Of a DNA stretch of 11,216 nt, positions 1 through 6,704 are shown in pieces. The stretch is from Promethearchaeota archaeon (GTDB lineage: Archaea > Asgardarchaeota > Lokiarchaeia > Sigynarchaeales > SOKP01). Both the position numbers and the translations under genes were made by a program. Where the stretch lies: positions 1 to 11,216 of the forward strand of contig JAEOTL010000381.1 of NCBI GenBank assembly GCA_016839845.1, given 5' to 3'. The notes under the pieces were generated by a model that had not been told where the DNA came from, ran no database searches, and saw only the letters and a list, made by a program, of their open reading frames with translations. Within the stretch, counting starts at the first letter, position 1; every line of letters begins with the position of its first letter.

Positions 1-13
1 AAAAAAAGAAAGT
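1..13 (-). terminator. T-rich terminator after the cysteine-rich gene
   Basis: Read on the minus strand, the last bases of the window edge are ACTTTCTTTTTTT, about 40 bases after the stop codon of the gene at 52-258. Archaeal RNA polymerase commonly ends at such oligo-T stretches without a hairpin. The run touches the window edge, so its full extent cannot be seen. Confidence 0.4.
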
Positions 14-51
14 TTTTAATAACTTGAAAGGGAAATTTTTCTATTTGTAAT

Positions 52-258
52 CTAGTTTTCTAAGACTAATTTTGCGAAATACTCAAAATCTCGATTATAG
101 GACTTCTCTGCTTGTTTCGAAATTTTAGCAAAAGCACAACCAGGGAGTTGATTCATAGAAAGGTGATGCTCTAAGCATTCACAACATTTTCCTCTCCTAT
201 GACAATCATAAGTACATTGACACGTATTTTTTCGTTCATCTTGATTACAATCATTCAA
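52..258 (-). CDS. small cysteine-rich protein, DUF6485-like
   Basis: A 68-residue protein with eight cysteines (C4, C13, C15, C19, C25, C26, C28, C41). The pattern CxCTYxC followed by RRGKCCECLxHH, then LPGC and a tail EKSYNRxFEYF matches what I remember of the small family DUF6485, found in anaerobic bacteria and archaea. Its function is unknown to me; the clustered cysteines and histidines suggest a bound metal such as zinc or an iron-sulfur cluster, which is inference. The length suits the family. The start is TTG: a GGTGA site sits seven bases upstream, and an in-frame stop lies 15 bases before the TTG, so a longer form is not possible. No signal peptide or membrane segment is visible. 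It follows the aldo/keto reductase on the same strand after 100 bases, but appears to have its own promoter in that gap. Confidence 0.8.
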   Translation of the reverse strand: MNDCNQDERKNTCQCTYDCHRRGKCCECLEHHLSMNQLPGCAFAKISKQAEKSYNRDFEYFAKLVLEN

Positions 259-265
259 TATATCT

Positions 266-270
266 TCACC
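266..270 (-). promoter_or_regulatory. ribosome binding site GGTGA deciding a TTG start
   Basis: On the minus strand GGTGA lies seven bases before the TTG codon at 258. It matches the part of the archaeal and bacterial anti-Shine-Dalgarno sequence that reads GGAGGTGATC in the mRNA. No in-frame ATG or GTG is available between the upstream stop and the TTG, so this site supports the TTG start of the small cysteine-rich gene. Confidence 0.55.
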
Positions 271-303
271 ATCCTACTATTTATCAAAGTGAAAATTGAG
301 TAA

Positions 304-328
304 GCTTTAAAAATTTTGTCCTAGGACA
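304..328 (-). promoter_or_regulatory. candidate promoter with a 12-base palindrome before the cysteine-rich gene
   Basis: Bases 317-328 form the perfect palindrome TGTCCTAGGACA. Directly next to it, on the minus strand, ACAAAATTTTTAAAGC looks like a BRE plus TATA element (about 304-318). A start of transcription some 25 bases further on would give a short leader containing the GGTGA site of the gene at 52-258. The palindrome touches the presumed BRE, a position where archaeal repressors often bind. That it is an operator is inference; I saw no second copy in the window. Confidence 0.35.
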
Positions 329-358
329 TCCCCAAGAGTAGATAAAACGTTTAAATTA

Positions 359-1186
359 TTAAACACGATATAATAGCGAAAGCTCTTCTTGTGAAATTTC
401 TATCTTCGCTGCTTTTGTATTTGCTTCTAAGTGTTTTATTTGAGAAGCTTTCGGGATTGTTATCATGTTTTTATGATTTATGAGCCATGCTATTGCAATT
501 TGTTGAATTGTTGCATTATGAGTTTTCATCAATTGTTCTAAAGTTGATCTGATCTCTCCAGTTAAATTTTTATATCCCCTATGACCTAGAGGGCTGTAGG
601 CTGTCACTGTGACTCCTTCGTTTTGATAGAAAGGCAATGAATCATGAATATGCTTTTGTTTAGTTATACTTGCTTGTAGTTGATTGGTCACTAATTCTGT
701 TTTTTTAAGAGTTTGCTGTCCTTCTTTAAATTGTTCTACTGAATAATTACTTACTCCTATATAGCGCGTTTTTCCTTCATTTAGAAGTTCTTCCATTATT
801 CTCATATGCTTTTCAATTTTAGGAGATATAAAGGAGGGAAAGTGGACTAAGTACAAATCCAAGTATTTAACTCCAAGTCTTTTTAAACTCTTATTACACG
901 CATTTTTCATGGATTTTATCCCGACATGTCTTGGAAATAACTTACTTACTATAAATAGATCATCTCTCTCATATTCTGCAATAACTTCTCCTACAATCCT
1001 CTCTGAAGTACCTGCACCATAGATTTCTGCCGTATCAATGTGAGTCATCCCAAGTTCAATACCCCGCCGTAGCGATTGCTTCCATCTTTCATAATGGGCT
1101 TTATTTCCCCGGGTTTTGATACCCCATGTTCCCTGTCCAAGAACGGGGATAGTCTCACCTGTCTTGCTTAATTGAACCTTTCTCAT
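359..1186 (-). CDS. aldo/keto reductase
   Basis: A 275-residue cytoplasmic NAD(P)H-dependent reductase of the aldo/keto reductase superfamily, close to the usual 270-300 residues. The catalytic tetrad is complete: D51 and Y56 in HIDTAEIYGAGTSE, K82 in IVSKLFP, and H115 in YLVHFP. The conserved SNYS (146-149) and the nicotinamide-side motif NQLQ (168-171) are present, and IPKAS (244-248) is the phosphate-binding end of the cofactor site. These residues predict a functional (beta/alpha)8 barrel that reduces aldehydes or ketones to alcohols; the natural substrate cannot be read from sequence. The ATG at 1186 begins just before the normal first strand (TGETIPVLGQGTWG), so the start is sound. No Shine-Dalgarno site precedes it, and a TATA-like box 25-45 bases upstream suggests a short-leader transcript. 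It is divergent from the lipase-like gene at 1341. Confidence 0.93.
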   Translation of the reverse strand: MRKVQLSKTGETIPVLGQGTWGIKTRGNKAHYERWKQSLRRGIELGMTHIDTAEIYGAGTSERIVGEVIAEYERDDLFIVSKLFPRHVGIKSMKNACNKSLKRLGVKYLDLYLVHFPSFISPKIEKHMRIMEELLNEGKTRYIGVSNYSVEQFKEGQQTLKKTELVTNQLQASITKQKHIHDSLPFYQNEGVTVTAYSPLGHRGYKNLTGEIRSTLEQLMKTHNATIQQIAIAWLINHKNMITIPKASQIKHLEANTKAAKIEISQEELSLLYRV

Positions 1187-1204
1187 GTTTTTAGAAAATT
1201 ATGG

Positions 1205-1240
1205 AAAAGTTATAATGCTGACTATTTTATATTATTAAAA
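1205..1240 (-). promoter_or_regulatory. candidate promoter of the aldo/keto reductase
   Basis: On the minus strand two TATA-like boxes precede the ATG at 1186: AATATAAAATAG (about 1223-1234) and CATTATAACTT (about 1208-1218). The first would give a leader of about 18 bases, the second an almost leaderless message. Both lie in the 154-base divergent gap 1187-1340, which otherwise holds only AT-rich sequence and no open frame of note. Such boxes arise easily by chance in DNA this rich in A+T. Confidence 0.3.
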
Positions 1241-1302
1241 AGACAAAATGAATCTTTAACTAGTGAATAATGAAAATTTTAAATTTAGTTATATTATTGA
1301 AG

Positions 1303-1313
1303 AATATACTAAT
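1303..1313 (+). promoter_or_regulatory. candidate TATA box of the lipase-like gene
   Basis: AATATACTAAT lies about 34 bases before the ATG at 1341. With the usual distance of about 25 bases from TATA centre to transcript start, the leader would be near ten bases or less. No Shine-Dalgarno sequence is seen in AAAGAATCATT just before the ATG, which agrees with a leaderless or very short leader. Confidence is low because of the AT-rich background. Confidence 0.3.
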
Positions 1314-1340
1314 AAAAAAATTCTACAATAAAGAATCATT

Positions 1341-2288
1341 ATGAAGAGTTCTACATTTACCTTTAAAGATCAAGATAATATCGAGATTTTTGTGTACAAG
1401 TGGGAACCCGAAACAGCACCTAAAGCTGTTGTACAAATTATCCATGGATTAGCTGAACATTCTAAGAGATATACTCGAGTAGCAGAAGTGTTATGCAATG
1501 AAGGATATGCATGTTATGCGAATGATCAACGTGGTCATGGACTTACTGCTGGTGATTTGACTGAAGCAACCCTCGAAGGTCATGCTGGTGTTTTAGGTGC
1601 TAATGGCTGGAGAGGTGTAGTGAATGATGTTCATGAGCTTTCAGAAATTATAAAGAAGGAACACCCTGACCTCCCATTGTTTTTATTGGGACATTCTTGG
1701 GGCGCATTTACTGCCCAAGATTATATTCAAGAATGGGGAAACGAACTTAAAGGGTGTGTGTTAAGCGGTACTAATGGTAAAGTAAGAAGGTTAGTAATTA
1801 CAGCGGGGAAAATTTTGCTAAAGAGCGAAATTAAAAAGCGAGGTCCTACTGAGCCTAGTCAAAAGATGTATGATATGAACTTCAAATCAAATAACAATCT
1901 TTGGGATAAAGATGAAGAAGCAACTGGTTTTGAATGGCTTAGTAGAGACAAAGCAGAAGTTCAAAAGTACATTGATGATCCATGGTGTGGCTTCGTTCCG
2001 CCTGCTACATTATGGTTGGAATTTCTTAAAGGTTTTGAAAAAATTTATAAGAACCAAAATGAGCAAAAAATCCCGAAGAATTTGCCAATTCTGTTTATTT
2101 CCGGATCTTTAGATCCTATAGGAACTAAGTCTTTGGGCGTGAAAGCAATGATAAAACGATTAACGAAATATGGGTTGAGCGAGTTAACCTCAATATTCTA
2201 TGAGAATGCTAGACATGAAATTTTTAACGAAATCAATCGTGACGAAGTATTTAAGGATTTAATAGAGTGGCTTAATATCCATCTATGA
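1341..2288 (+). CDS. alpha/beta hydrolase, monoacylglycerol lipase-like (serine aminopeptidase S33 fold)
   Basis: A 315-residue serine hydrolase of the Hydrolase_4 type, the family of monoacylglycerol lipases and lysophospholipases. The oxyanion motif IIHGLAEHSKRY (34-44) and DQRGHG (62-67) are typical. The nucleophile elbow is GHSWG with S119, the acid is D258 in SGSLDPIG, and the base is H292 in ARHEIFNE, so the triad is complete. Residues 122-250 form the cap; its stretch FEWLSRDKAEVQKYIDDP is characteristic of this subfamily. The likely reaction is ester hydrolysis of monoacylglycerol or a similar acyl ester, releasing a fatty acid; the true substrate is inferred from family. No signal peptide is seen, so it should act in the cytoplasm. 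Its stop codon is two bases from the converging stop of dnaJ. The ATG start fits the family N-terminus. Confidence 0.92.
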   Translation: MKSSTFTFKDQDNIEIFVYKWEPETAPKAVVQIIHGLAEHSKRYTRVAEVLCNEGYACYANDQRGHGLTAGDLTEATLEGHAGVLGANGWRGVVNDVHELSEIIKKEHPDLPLFLLGHSWGAFTAQDYIQEWGNELKGCVLSGTNGKVRRLVITAGKILLKSEIKKRGPTEPSQKMYDMNFKSNNNLWDKDEEATGFEWLSRDKAEVQKYIDDPWCGFVPPATLWLEFLKGFEKIYKNQNEQKIPKNLPILFISGSLDPIGTKSLGVKAMIKRLTKYGLSELTSIFYENARHEIFNEINRDEVFKDLIEWLNIHL

Positions 2289-2306
2289 TTTCATTTTTCA
2301 TTCATT
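2289..2306 (+). terminator. T-rich stretch after the lipase-like gene
   Basis: Directly after the TGA of the lipase-like gene comes TTTCATTTTTCATTCATTT, a T-rich tract lying inside the 3' end of the converging dnaJ. It could serve as an oligo-T terminator on the plus strand. No stem is evident. The opposite strand shows no matching T run behind dnaJ. Confidence 0.3.
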
Positions 2307-3418
2307 TCCTGAAATTTTATCAATAAATCTTTTTGTTTGTCAGAAATCTTGGTAGGGATTTCAATATTCACAATTACATATTGGTCTCCTCTTCCTCTAC
2401 CACGCATATATGAAACTCCTCGATTTTTTATCCTAAATTCTGTTCCAGGTTGTGTTCCCGGTGGAATTGAGAGTTCTTTTTCTTTAATTTTATTTTCTTT
2501 ATAGTCTAAAGTAGGTACAGTAATCTTCCCACCAATTGTCGCAGTTACTATATCAAGATCATAAGGGGTGTATAAATCATTTCCTTTTCGGAGAAATCTC
2601 CCATTATATTCAACTCTAATCCCTAAATAGAGATCACCAGGAATAGCGTTAACAGAGGGCACATGGCCGGCGCCTTGTACTTTTAAATGAACACCATCTT
2701 CAATACCGGGGGGGATAGTAACATGAATCACTTTTTCTTCAGGAACTACTTTTTTACCATCGCATACTTTGCATTTCTTTTCAATTACTTGGCCAGTACC
2801 ATTGCAAGTATAGCATCCTGATTCTCGTATTATCGTTCCAAACCCAGATTGAGACATCTTCCGAATTCTCCCCGTCCCTTGACATTCTGGACAAGTTGTT
2901 ATACTTGAAGGATCCTCTGCCCCAGTACCTTCGCAAGTATCACAAGGGGTGTATCTTTCAATGGGAATATCTTTCTTTATCCCAAACATAGCCTCTTCGA
3001 AGCTGATTTCGATACGATCCTCAATGTCTTGCCCAACTTCTCTGCGTGGTGCAGATCTCCTCCTAGATCGAGATCCAAATCCACCAAAACTATCAAATCC
3101 CCCAAATGGACTAAATTCGCCAAATATACTCTTGAAAAGTTCATCAATTCCAGGGATCCCACCTGAAAAGATGTCACTCATATCAATTTGTACACCACTA
3201 TGACCGTAGCGATCATAATTTCTTCTTTTGTTCTCGTCGCTTAACACTTCATAAGCTTCTTGGAGCTCGATAAATTTACTTTTTGCTTCTGGATCATTTT
3301 TATTTAGATCTGGATGATGTTTTCGAGCTAATCTACGATAAGCTAGCTTAATATCGTTTAGAGACGCGTCCTTGCTTACCCCTAGAACTTCATAGTAATC
3401 TCTTTTCTGAGAGCTCAT
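2291..3418 (-). CDS. dnaJ: chaperone protein DnaJ (Hsp40, type I)
   Basis: A 375-residue DnaJ of normal length and complete type I layout. The J domain covers about residues 7-72 with HPD at 35-37, the motif that stimulates DnaK ATP hydrolysis. A glycine/phenylalanine-rich linker follows (about 82-118), ending in an arginine-rich stretch. The zinc domain (about 159-223) has four CxxC motifs: C159/C162, C176/C179, C202/C205 and C216/C219. The first three are CxxCxGTG, while the fourth reads CKVCDGKK and lacks the last glycine, a mild deviation. The two C-terminal substrate-binding domains and a short dimerisation end complete it. The protein delivers unfolded clients to DnaK in the cytoplasm. 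No dnaK or grpE is within view, so it is a stand-alone gene here. An AGGA about ten bases before the ATG is a weak ribosome site. Archaeal dnaJ genes are generally held to derive from bacteria. Confidence 0.97.
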   Translation of the reverse strand: MSSQKRDYYEVLGVSKDASLNDIKLAYRRLARKHHPDLNKNDPEAKSKFIELQEAYEVLSDENKRRNYDRYGHSGVQIDMSDIFSGGIPGIDELFKSIFGEFSPFGGFDSFGGFGSRSRRRSAPRREVGQDIEDRIEISFEEAMFGIKKDIPIERYTPCDTCEGTGAEDPSSITTCPECQGTGRIRKMSQSGFGTIIRESGCYTCNGTGQVIEKKCKVCDGKKVVPEEKVIHVTIPPGIEDGVHLKVQGAGHVPSVNAIPGDLYLGIRVEYNGRFLRKGNDLYTPYDLDIVTATIGGKITVPTLDYKENKIKEKELSIPPGTQPGTEFRIKNRGVSYMRGRGRGDQYVIVNIEIPTKISDKQKDLLIKFQEMNEK

Positions 3419-3450
3419 ATGTCTTCGTCCTTTAATATGATCAAAAATCT

Positions 3451-3466
3451 TAGTATATCAATTGAT
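3451..3466 (-). promoter_or_regulatory. candidate promoter of dnaJ
   Basis: On the minus strand GATATACTA (3451-3459) could be a TATA box about 35-40 bases before the dnaJ ATG at 3418, giving a leader of about 10-15 bases that carries AAAGGA. Overlapping its upstream side is the 10-base palindrome ATCAATTGAT (3457-3466), which would cover the BRE and might be a factor site. The rest of the 194-base divergent gap 3419-3612 is AT-rich and holds no gene that I can support. Confidence 0.3.
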
Positions 3467-3572
3467 TAAAATTGTTCTTAAAATTTAATTTTTGGGGTAA
3501 TAAACTGTTAAGGAAAACTAAATACTGATGAATGAAATAAATCTTATAACAGTATAATATTAGTTCTATATT

Positions 3573-3590
3573 CCAAAACTTATATTTTAT
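3573..3590 (+). promoter_or_regulatory. BRE/TATA promoter of the epimerase gene and sugar cluster
   Basis: CCAAAACTTATATTTTAT contains a purine-rich BRE-like stretch (CCAAAA) followed by a TATA box (CTTATATTTTAT). The box centre near 3584 lies about 29 bases before the ATG at 3613, so transcription would begin at or within a few bases of the start codon. No Shine-Dalgarno site is present between them, which agrees with a leaderless message. This is the best archaeal-type promoter in the window and heads the five-gene cluster. Confidence 0.5.
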
Positions 3591-3612
3591 AAAAAGCTAA
3601 TAGTCATATATT

Positions 3613-4461
3613 ATGAAATTAGGAATTCATGCGTATGCATATTGCTCGCAATGGAGTAATGAATCTCTTGATCTGATTGATAGAGCCAAGAATTTAGGAT
3701 TAGATTTCATAGAAATTCCGTTAATGGTTTTAGAGGATTTTGATGTTGATGCTATATCGGAGCGATTGAAAACTATTGGGTTAGATGTAGTGACATCAAC
3801 TGTATTGACAGTGGATACAGATTTCACTAGTGATAATCCTGATGTTCGAAATAGAGGTATAGAATATCTAAAAGAGTGTGCAAAAGCGACTCATGATGTT
3901 GGAGGTACAAGTCTTTCAGGAGTAGTTTATTCCCAACATGCGAAAAACACAAGGGATAGACCTACTGAAAACACATGGAAAAATTCTGCCGCATGCTTAA
4001 AGGAAGTTGCACGATTAGCAAAATCTTTGGGAGTTACCATCGCTCTCGAGCCTGTGAATCGATATGAGACATACTTGATAAACACATGCGAACAAGCATT
4101 AAAACTAATAAACATGATTGGTGAAGATAATATGAGAATCCATCTCGATACATACCATATGAATATCGAAGAGAAGAGCTTTTATCATGCTACTAGGCTT
4201 GCGGGGGATAAACTTATTCATTATCATTTATGTGAAAACGATCGTGGTATCCCGGGTACAGGTTTAGTAGATTGGGATGGTATCTTTAAAGCACTTTCAG
4301 AAATTAATTATCAAGGATATGCCGCTCTTGAAAGTTTTGTCGATATGACTGATAATATGAATACTTGGGTTTGGCGTCAACTCGCTCCAAGCGGAGATGA
4401 CTTAATTAAAGAAGGTGTCGCATTTATCCATGCTATGCAAGAAAAATATGGATTACTCTAA
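3613..4461 (+). CDS. ketohexose 3-epimerase-like sugar isomerase (D-tagatose/D-psicose 3-epimerase family)
   Basis: A 282-residue TIM-barrel enzyme of the AP-endonuclease-2/xylose-isomerase-like superfamily, most similar in motifs to D-tagatose/D-psicose 3-epimerases of about 290 residues. The four metal ligands fall in the expected places and spacings: E146 in LEPVNRYE, D179 in HLDTYHMNIEE, H205 in HYHLCEND, and E240 in ALESF. The second catalytic glutamate of the family corresponds to E146 or E240 as a pair across C3. NRYE and the PGTGLVDW loop (214-221) are typical of sugar-binding loops in this group. The expected reaction is reversible C3 epimerisation of a free ketohexose, for example D-psicose to D-fructose, using Mn2+ or Co2+. 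L-ribulose or other ketose epimerases of the same family are alternatives. It heads the cluster, and the fructokinase two genes downstream would use D-fructose. The next gene begins 81 bases later. Confidence 0.85.
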   Translation: MKLGIHAYAYCSQWSNESLDLIDRAKNLGLDFIEIPLMVLEDFDVDAISERLKTIGLDVVTSTVLTVDTDFTSDNPDVRNRGIEYLKECAKATHDVGGTSLSGVVYSQHAKNTRDRPTENTWKNSAACLKEVARLAKSLGVTIALEPVNRYETYLINTCEQALKLINMIGEDNMRIHLDTYHMNIEEKSFYHATRLAGDKLIHYHLCENDRGIPGTGLVDWDGIFKALSEINYQGYAALESFVDMTDNMNTWVWRQLAPSGDDLIKEGVAFIHAMQEKYGLL

Positions 4462-4542
4462 CACATTTTTACTAGAAATCAAAAAGATTTTAAACATTTA
4501 GGTTGAACCTAGTAAATAATTAAGGAAGAAATTTGAGAAAAA

Positions 4543-5637
4543 ATGATACCAAAAAGAACTAAGAGAATAACGGCAGAATGGTTGAACGAAGTTCTTCATA
4601 ATACAAATTATCTTGAGGATATAAATATTGAATCAATTTCACGAGAGCCTTGGGGAGCAGGGGAAGGATTTGTTAGTGATATGGCACGATTAACAGTGAC
4701 CTATGATAAAGAATCCAAGGATCTCCCGAAAACTATGATTGTTAAAATGCCTACCACGTTTAGAACTGCTTTAGCTGTTGCTTTAGAGTATAATCTTTAT
4801 GAGAAGGAGATAAGATTTTATACCGAAATAGCACCAAAGAGTCCTATACGCGTTCCTGGGCTTATCTATCAAGATTATGAAGTAGATACAAAGAAATCTA
4901 TTCTTATTCTTGAAGATTGCTCTTGCTATAGACAAGTTGATCAGATAGAGGGTTTAAACGAAGAGCAAACTAGGATAGTCATTAAATCCATTGCAGATTT
5001 TCATACAAGATGGTGGGATTCTCCAGAAATGTTCACAATTGATTGGATCCCTAAACCTAGAGATGAAATCTCAAATCTTTTAGTCAAAACATACCAAAAT
5101 GATTGGGATATTTCAATTAAGTCTCAAGAATTTCAAGGATTTTTACCCGAGGGTGGAAGAAAAGCTGGGGAAGTTATTTATGAAAATTATTCTTGGATGG
5201 TCAATGATGTTCCCGATGAGAATTTGACAATAGCTCATTTCGATTTTCGAGTGGATAACTTATTTTTCGATACGGAGGATAAAGAAAATCCAATAATTGT
5301 TTATGATTGGGGTTCAGCTACAGTTAATGGGGGAATATTAGATGTTGCTTATATGCTAGCTCAGAGTATACCAATTGATTTAAGAAGGAAAATTGAAAAA
5401 GATATGGTAAAATTTTATGTTAAGCAGTTAGAGAGAAATGGGATAACAGGTTATGATTTTGATGAAGCCTGGGAATTCTACCTAAGATCTTTAATGTGTT
5501 ATGCATATATCCCTGTTTTAGGCTATGCCCGGTTGGATAGGAGTGATCCAAGAGGAATGAAGCTATTTGAAATAGTAACCAAGCGTCAGTTTACGGCAAT
5601 ACTAGATAATGAAGCTACAAGTGTATGTCCTTCTTAA
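4543..5637 (+). CDS. phosphotransferase, ecdysteroid kinase-like (EcKL/CHK-like, protein-kinase fold)
   Basis: A 364-residue small-molecule kinase of the phosphotransferase (APH/ChoK-like) clan. The layout matches EcKL/CHK-like proteins: an N-terminal ITAEWLNEVL helix, a glycine-bearing loop (WGAGEGFVSDM, 37-47), the ATP-binding lysine K68 in MIVKMP, the helix YEKEIRFY (86-93) with a glutamate that pairs with it, and a hinge LILEDC (121-126). The catalytic loop is HFDFRVDNLFF (232-242), with D234 as base and N239 as metal ligand. VYDWGS (253-258) holds the second metal ligand D255. These residues predict an active ATP-dependent kinase for a hydroxylated or amino small molecule; the substrate is unknown. 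Insect relatives phosphorylate ecdysteroids, but sugar or choline-type substrates are possible here. The gene sits between the epimerase and the fructokinase. Only a distant GGAAG precedes the ATG, so initiation is weakly marked. Confidence 0.8.
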   Translation: MIPKRTKRITAEWLNEVLHNTNYLEDINIESISREPWGAGEGFVSDMARLTVTYDKESKDLPKTMIVKMPTTFRTALAVALEYNLYEKEIRFYTEIAPKSPIRVPGLIYQDYEVDTKKSILILEDCSCYRQVDQIEGLNEEQTRIVIKSIADFHTRWWDSPEMFTIDWIPKPRDEISNLLVKTYQNDWDISIKSQEFQGFLPEGGRKAGEVIYENYSWMVNDVPDENLTIAHFDFRVDNLFFDTEDKENPIIVYDWGSATVNGGILDVAYMLAQSIPIDLRRKIEKDMVKFYVKQLERNGITGYDFDEAWEFYLRSLMCYAYIPVLGYARLDRSDPRGMKLFEIVTKRQFTAILDNEATSVCPS

Positions 5638-5670
5638 GAAATGAGGGGGAAATCTTAAAAGTTAGATGAG

Positions 5671-5714
5671 CTTATATGGATTCTGAGGAATTCTTAAATT
5701 TAATAAAGGAAGTG
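5671..5714 (+). promoter_or_regulatory. TATA-like box and ribosome site before the fructokinase
   Basis: CTTATATGG (5671-5679) could be an internal TATA box with transcription starting near 5700. GGAAGTG (5708-5714), one mismatch from GGAGGTG, is a ribosome binding site nine bases before the ATG at 5724. This is one of the clearest ribosome sites in the window and supports the chosen start. The promoter part is tentative. Confidence 0.35.
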
Positions 5715-5723
5715 TATACTTAA

Positions 5724-6650
5724 ATGGCGGATGTCATAGCAATCGGAGAGTTATTGATTGATTTAATAGCGGAGGGATATAGCCTCCCCTTAAAGGACCA
5801 AACTACTTTTAATCGATTTGCAGGAGGTGCCCCAGCTAATTTTGCTGTAGGAGTTAAGTGTTTAGGATTAAACTCTGGATTAATCACTAAAGTTGGGAAT
5901 GATTTCTTTGGTGATTTTTTATTAAGTAGCCTTAAAGAAAAGGAGGTAGACATCAGCCAAATTCGGGTTACTAAAGAATATAATACCGCTCTTGCATTTG
6001 TTGGGTTAGATGAAAACAGATCTCCGAGTTTTACATTTTACAGATCGCCATGTGCAGATATAATGTTAAAAGCAGAAGAAGTAAACGAGGATTATATTAA
6101 ATCCGCCAAATTGCTGATGTACGGGACAGTATCAATGGCGGATGAACCTGCACGAAGCGCAATTTTTCGTGCTATAAAATATGCGAAAAAGCATGGTTTA
6201 CAAGTAGCTTGCGATCCAAACCTACGAGAAGATTTATGGCACTTCAAGGATCCTAGAGAACATATCTTTAGAGCTTTAAAGGATACGGATGTTTTTTTAC
6301 CGTCCATATCAGAAGCAGAATTCATTACAGGAGAAAAAGGTGAAAGCGCTCTCGAAGCCATTTCAGATTTAGGGCCATCTATTATCGGTGTTACACGTGG
6401 AGCGGAAGGATCGACTATTTTTACGAAAGGTGAGATACATTCTGCTCCCGCGTATAAAGTTGATGTAATAGATACAACTGGGGCTGGTGATGCTTACGCT
6501 GCCGGGCTTATAACGGGTTTATTAACTAAAATGCCCCTCAATCAGATTCCTTATTTCGCTAATGCAGTTTCAGCTTTAAAAATTACAAAAAAAGGGGCCA
6601 TGAATATTCCTAATCGTCAAGAAGTAGAAAATTTTATGAAAAATCATTAA
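5724..6650 (+). CDS. PfkB-family fructokinase
   Basis: A 308-residue ribokinase-like sugar kinase, the usual length for fructokinase. The first PfkB signature region is RFAGGAPANFAVG (31-43), followed by GKVG-like ITKVGNDFFGDF (54-65). CDPNLRE (163-169) and SEAEFITG (196-203) are typical of the fructokinase branch. The second signature DTTGAGDAYAAG (250-261) carries the catalytic base D256 and the anion hole GAGD. The expected reaction is ATP-dependent phosphorylation of D-fructose at O6, giving fructose 6-phosphate in the cytoplasm. The branch motifs favour fructose over ribose, adenosine or 2-keto-3-deoxygluconate, but specificity in PfkB is hard to read. It fits downstream of the ketose epimerase in the same cluster. 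The stop of a 15-codon frame (5676-5723) touches its ATG. The glucosidase begins about 54 bases later. Confidence 0.9.
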   Translation: MADVIAIGELLIDLIAEGYSLPLKDQTTFNRFAGGAPANFAVGVKCLGLNSGLITKVGNDFFGDFLLSSLKEKEVDISQIRVTKEYNTALAFVGLDENRSPSFTFYRSPCADIMLKAEEVNEDYIKSAKLLMYGTVSMADEPARSAIFRAIKYAKKHGLQVACDPNLREDLWHFKDPREHIFRALKDTDVFLPSISEAEFITGEKGESALEAISDLGPSIIGVTRGAEGSTIFTKGEIHSAPAYKVDVIDTTGAGDAYAAGLITGLLTKMPLNQIPYFANAVSALKITKKGAMNIPNRQEVENFMKNH

Positions 6651-6670
6651 TAAGTAAGATTAAGATCTCG

Positions 6671-6680
6671 AATATATAAT
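6671..6680 (+). promoter_or_regulatory. TATA-like box before the beta-glucosidase
   Basis: AATATATAAT lies in the 54-base gap between the fructokinase and the glucosidase, centred about 29 bases before the ATG at 6705. It could drive a separate nearly leaderless transcript. The GGTG at 6696-6699, five bases before the same ATG, would then serve mainly a longer message read through from upstream. The element is close to the TATA consensus, but function is inferred. Confidence 0.4.
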
Positions 6681-6704
6681 AATAATCAAAGAAGTGGTGT
6701 GAGG

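Noticed and set aside
236..254. Minus-strand ATG (254-252) overlapping the TTG start of the cysteine-rich gene
   Set aside because: It is in a different frame and its translation does not give the conserved cysteine pattern; the TTG frame does.
2949..3203. Open frames of 66-84 codons antisense or shifted within dnaJ and other genes
   Set aside because: They lie wholly within well-supported genes, have low-complexity or family-free translations and no ribosome sites. They are shadows of the real coding frames.
3613..6650. Reading the isomerase and PfkB kinase as part of a myo-inositol (iolE/iolI and iolC) pathway
   Set aside because: The isomerase has the EPVNRYE and HLDTYHMNIEE motifs of ketose 3-epimerases, and the kinase has fructokinase motifs. 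No inositol dehydrogenase or IolD/IolB-like gene is present.
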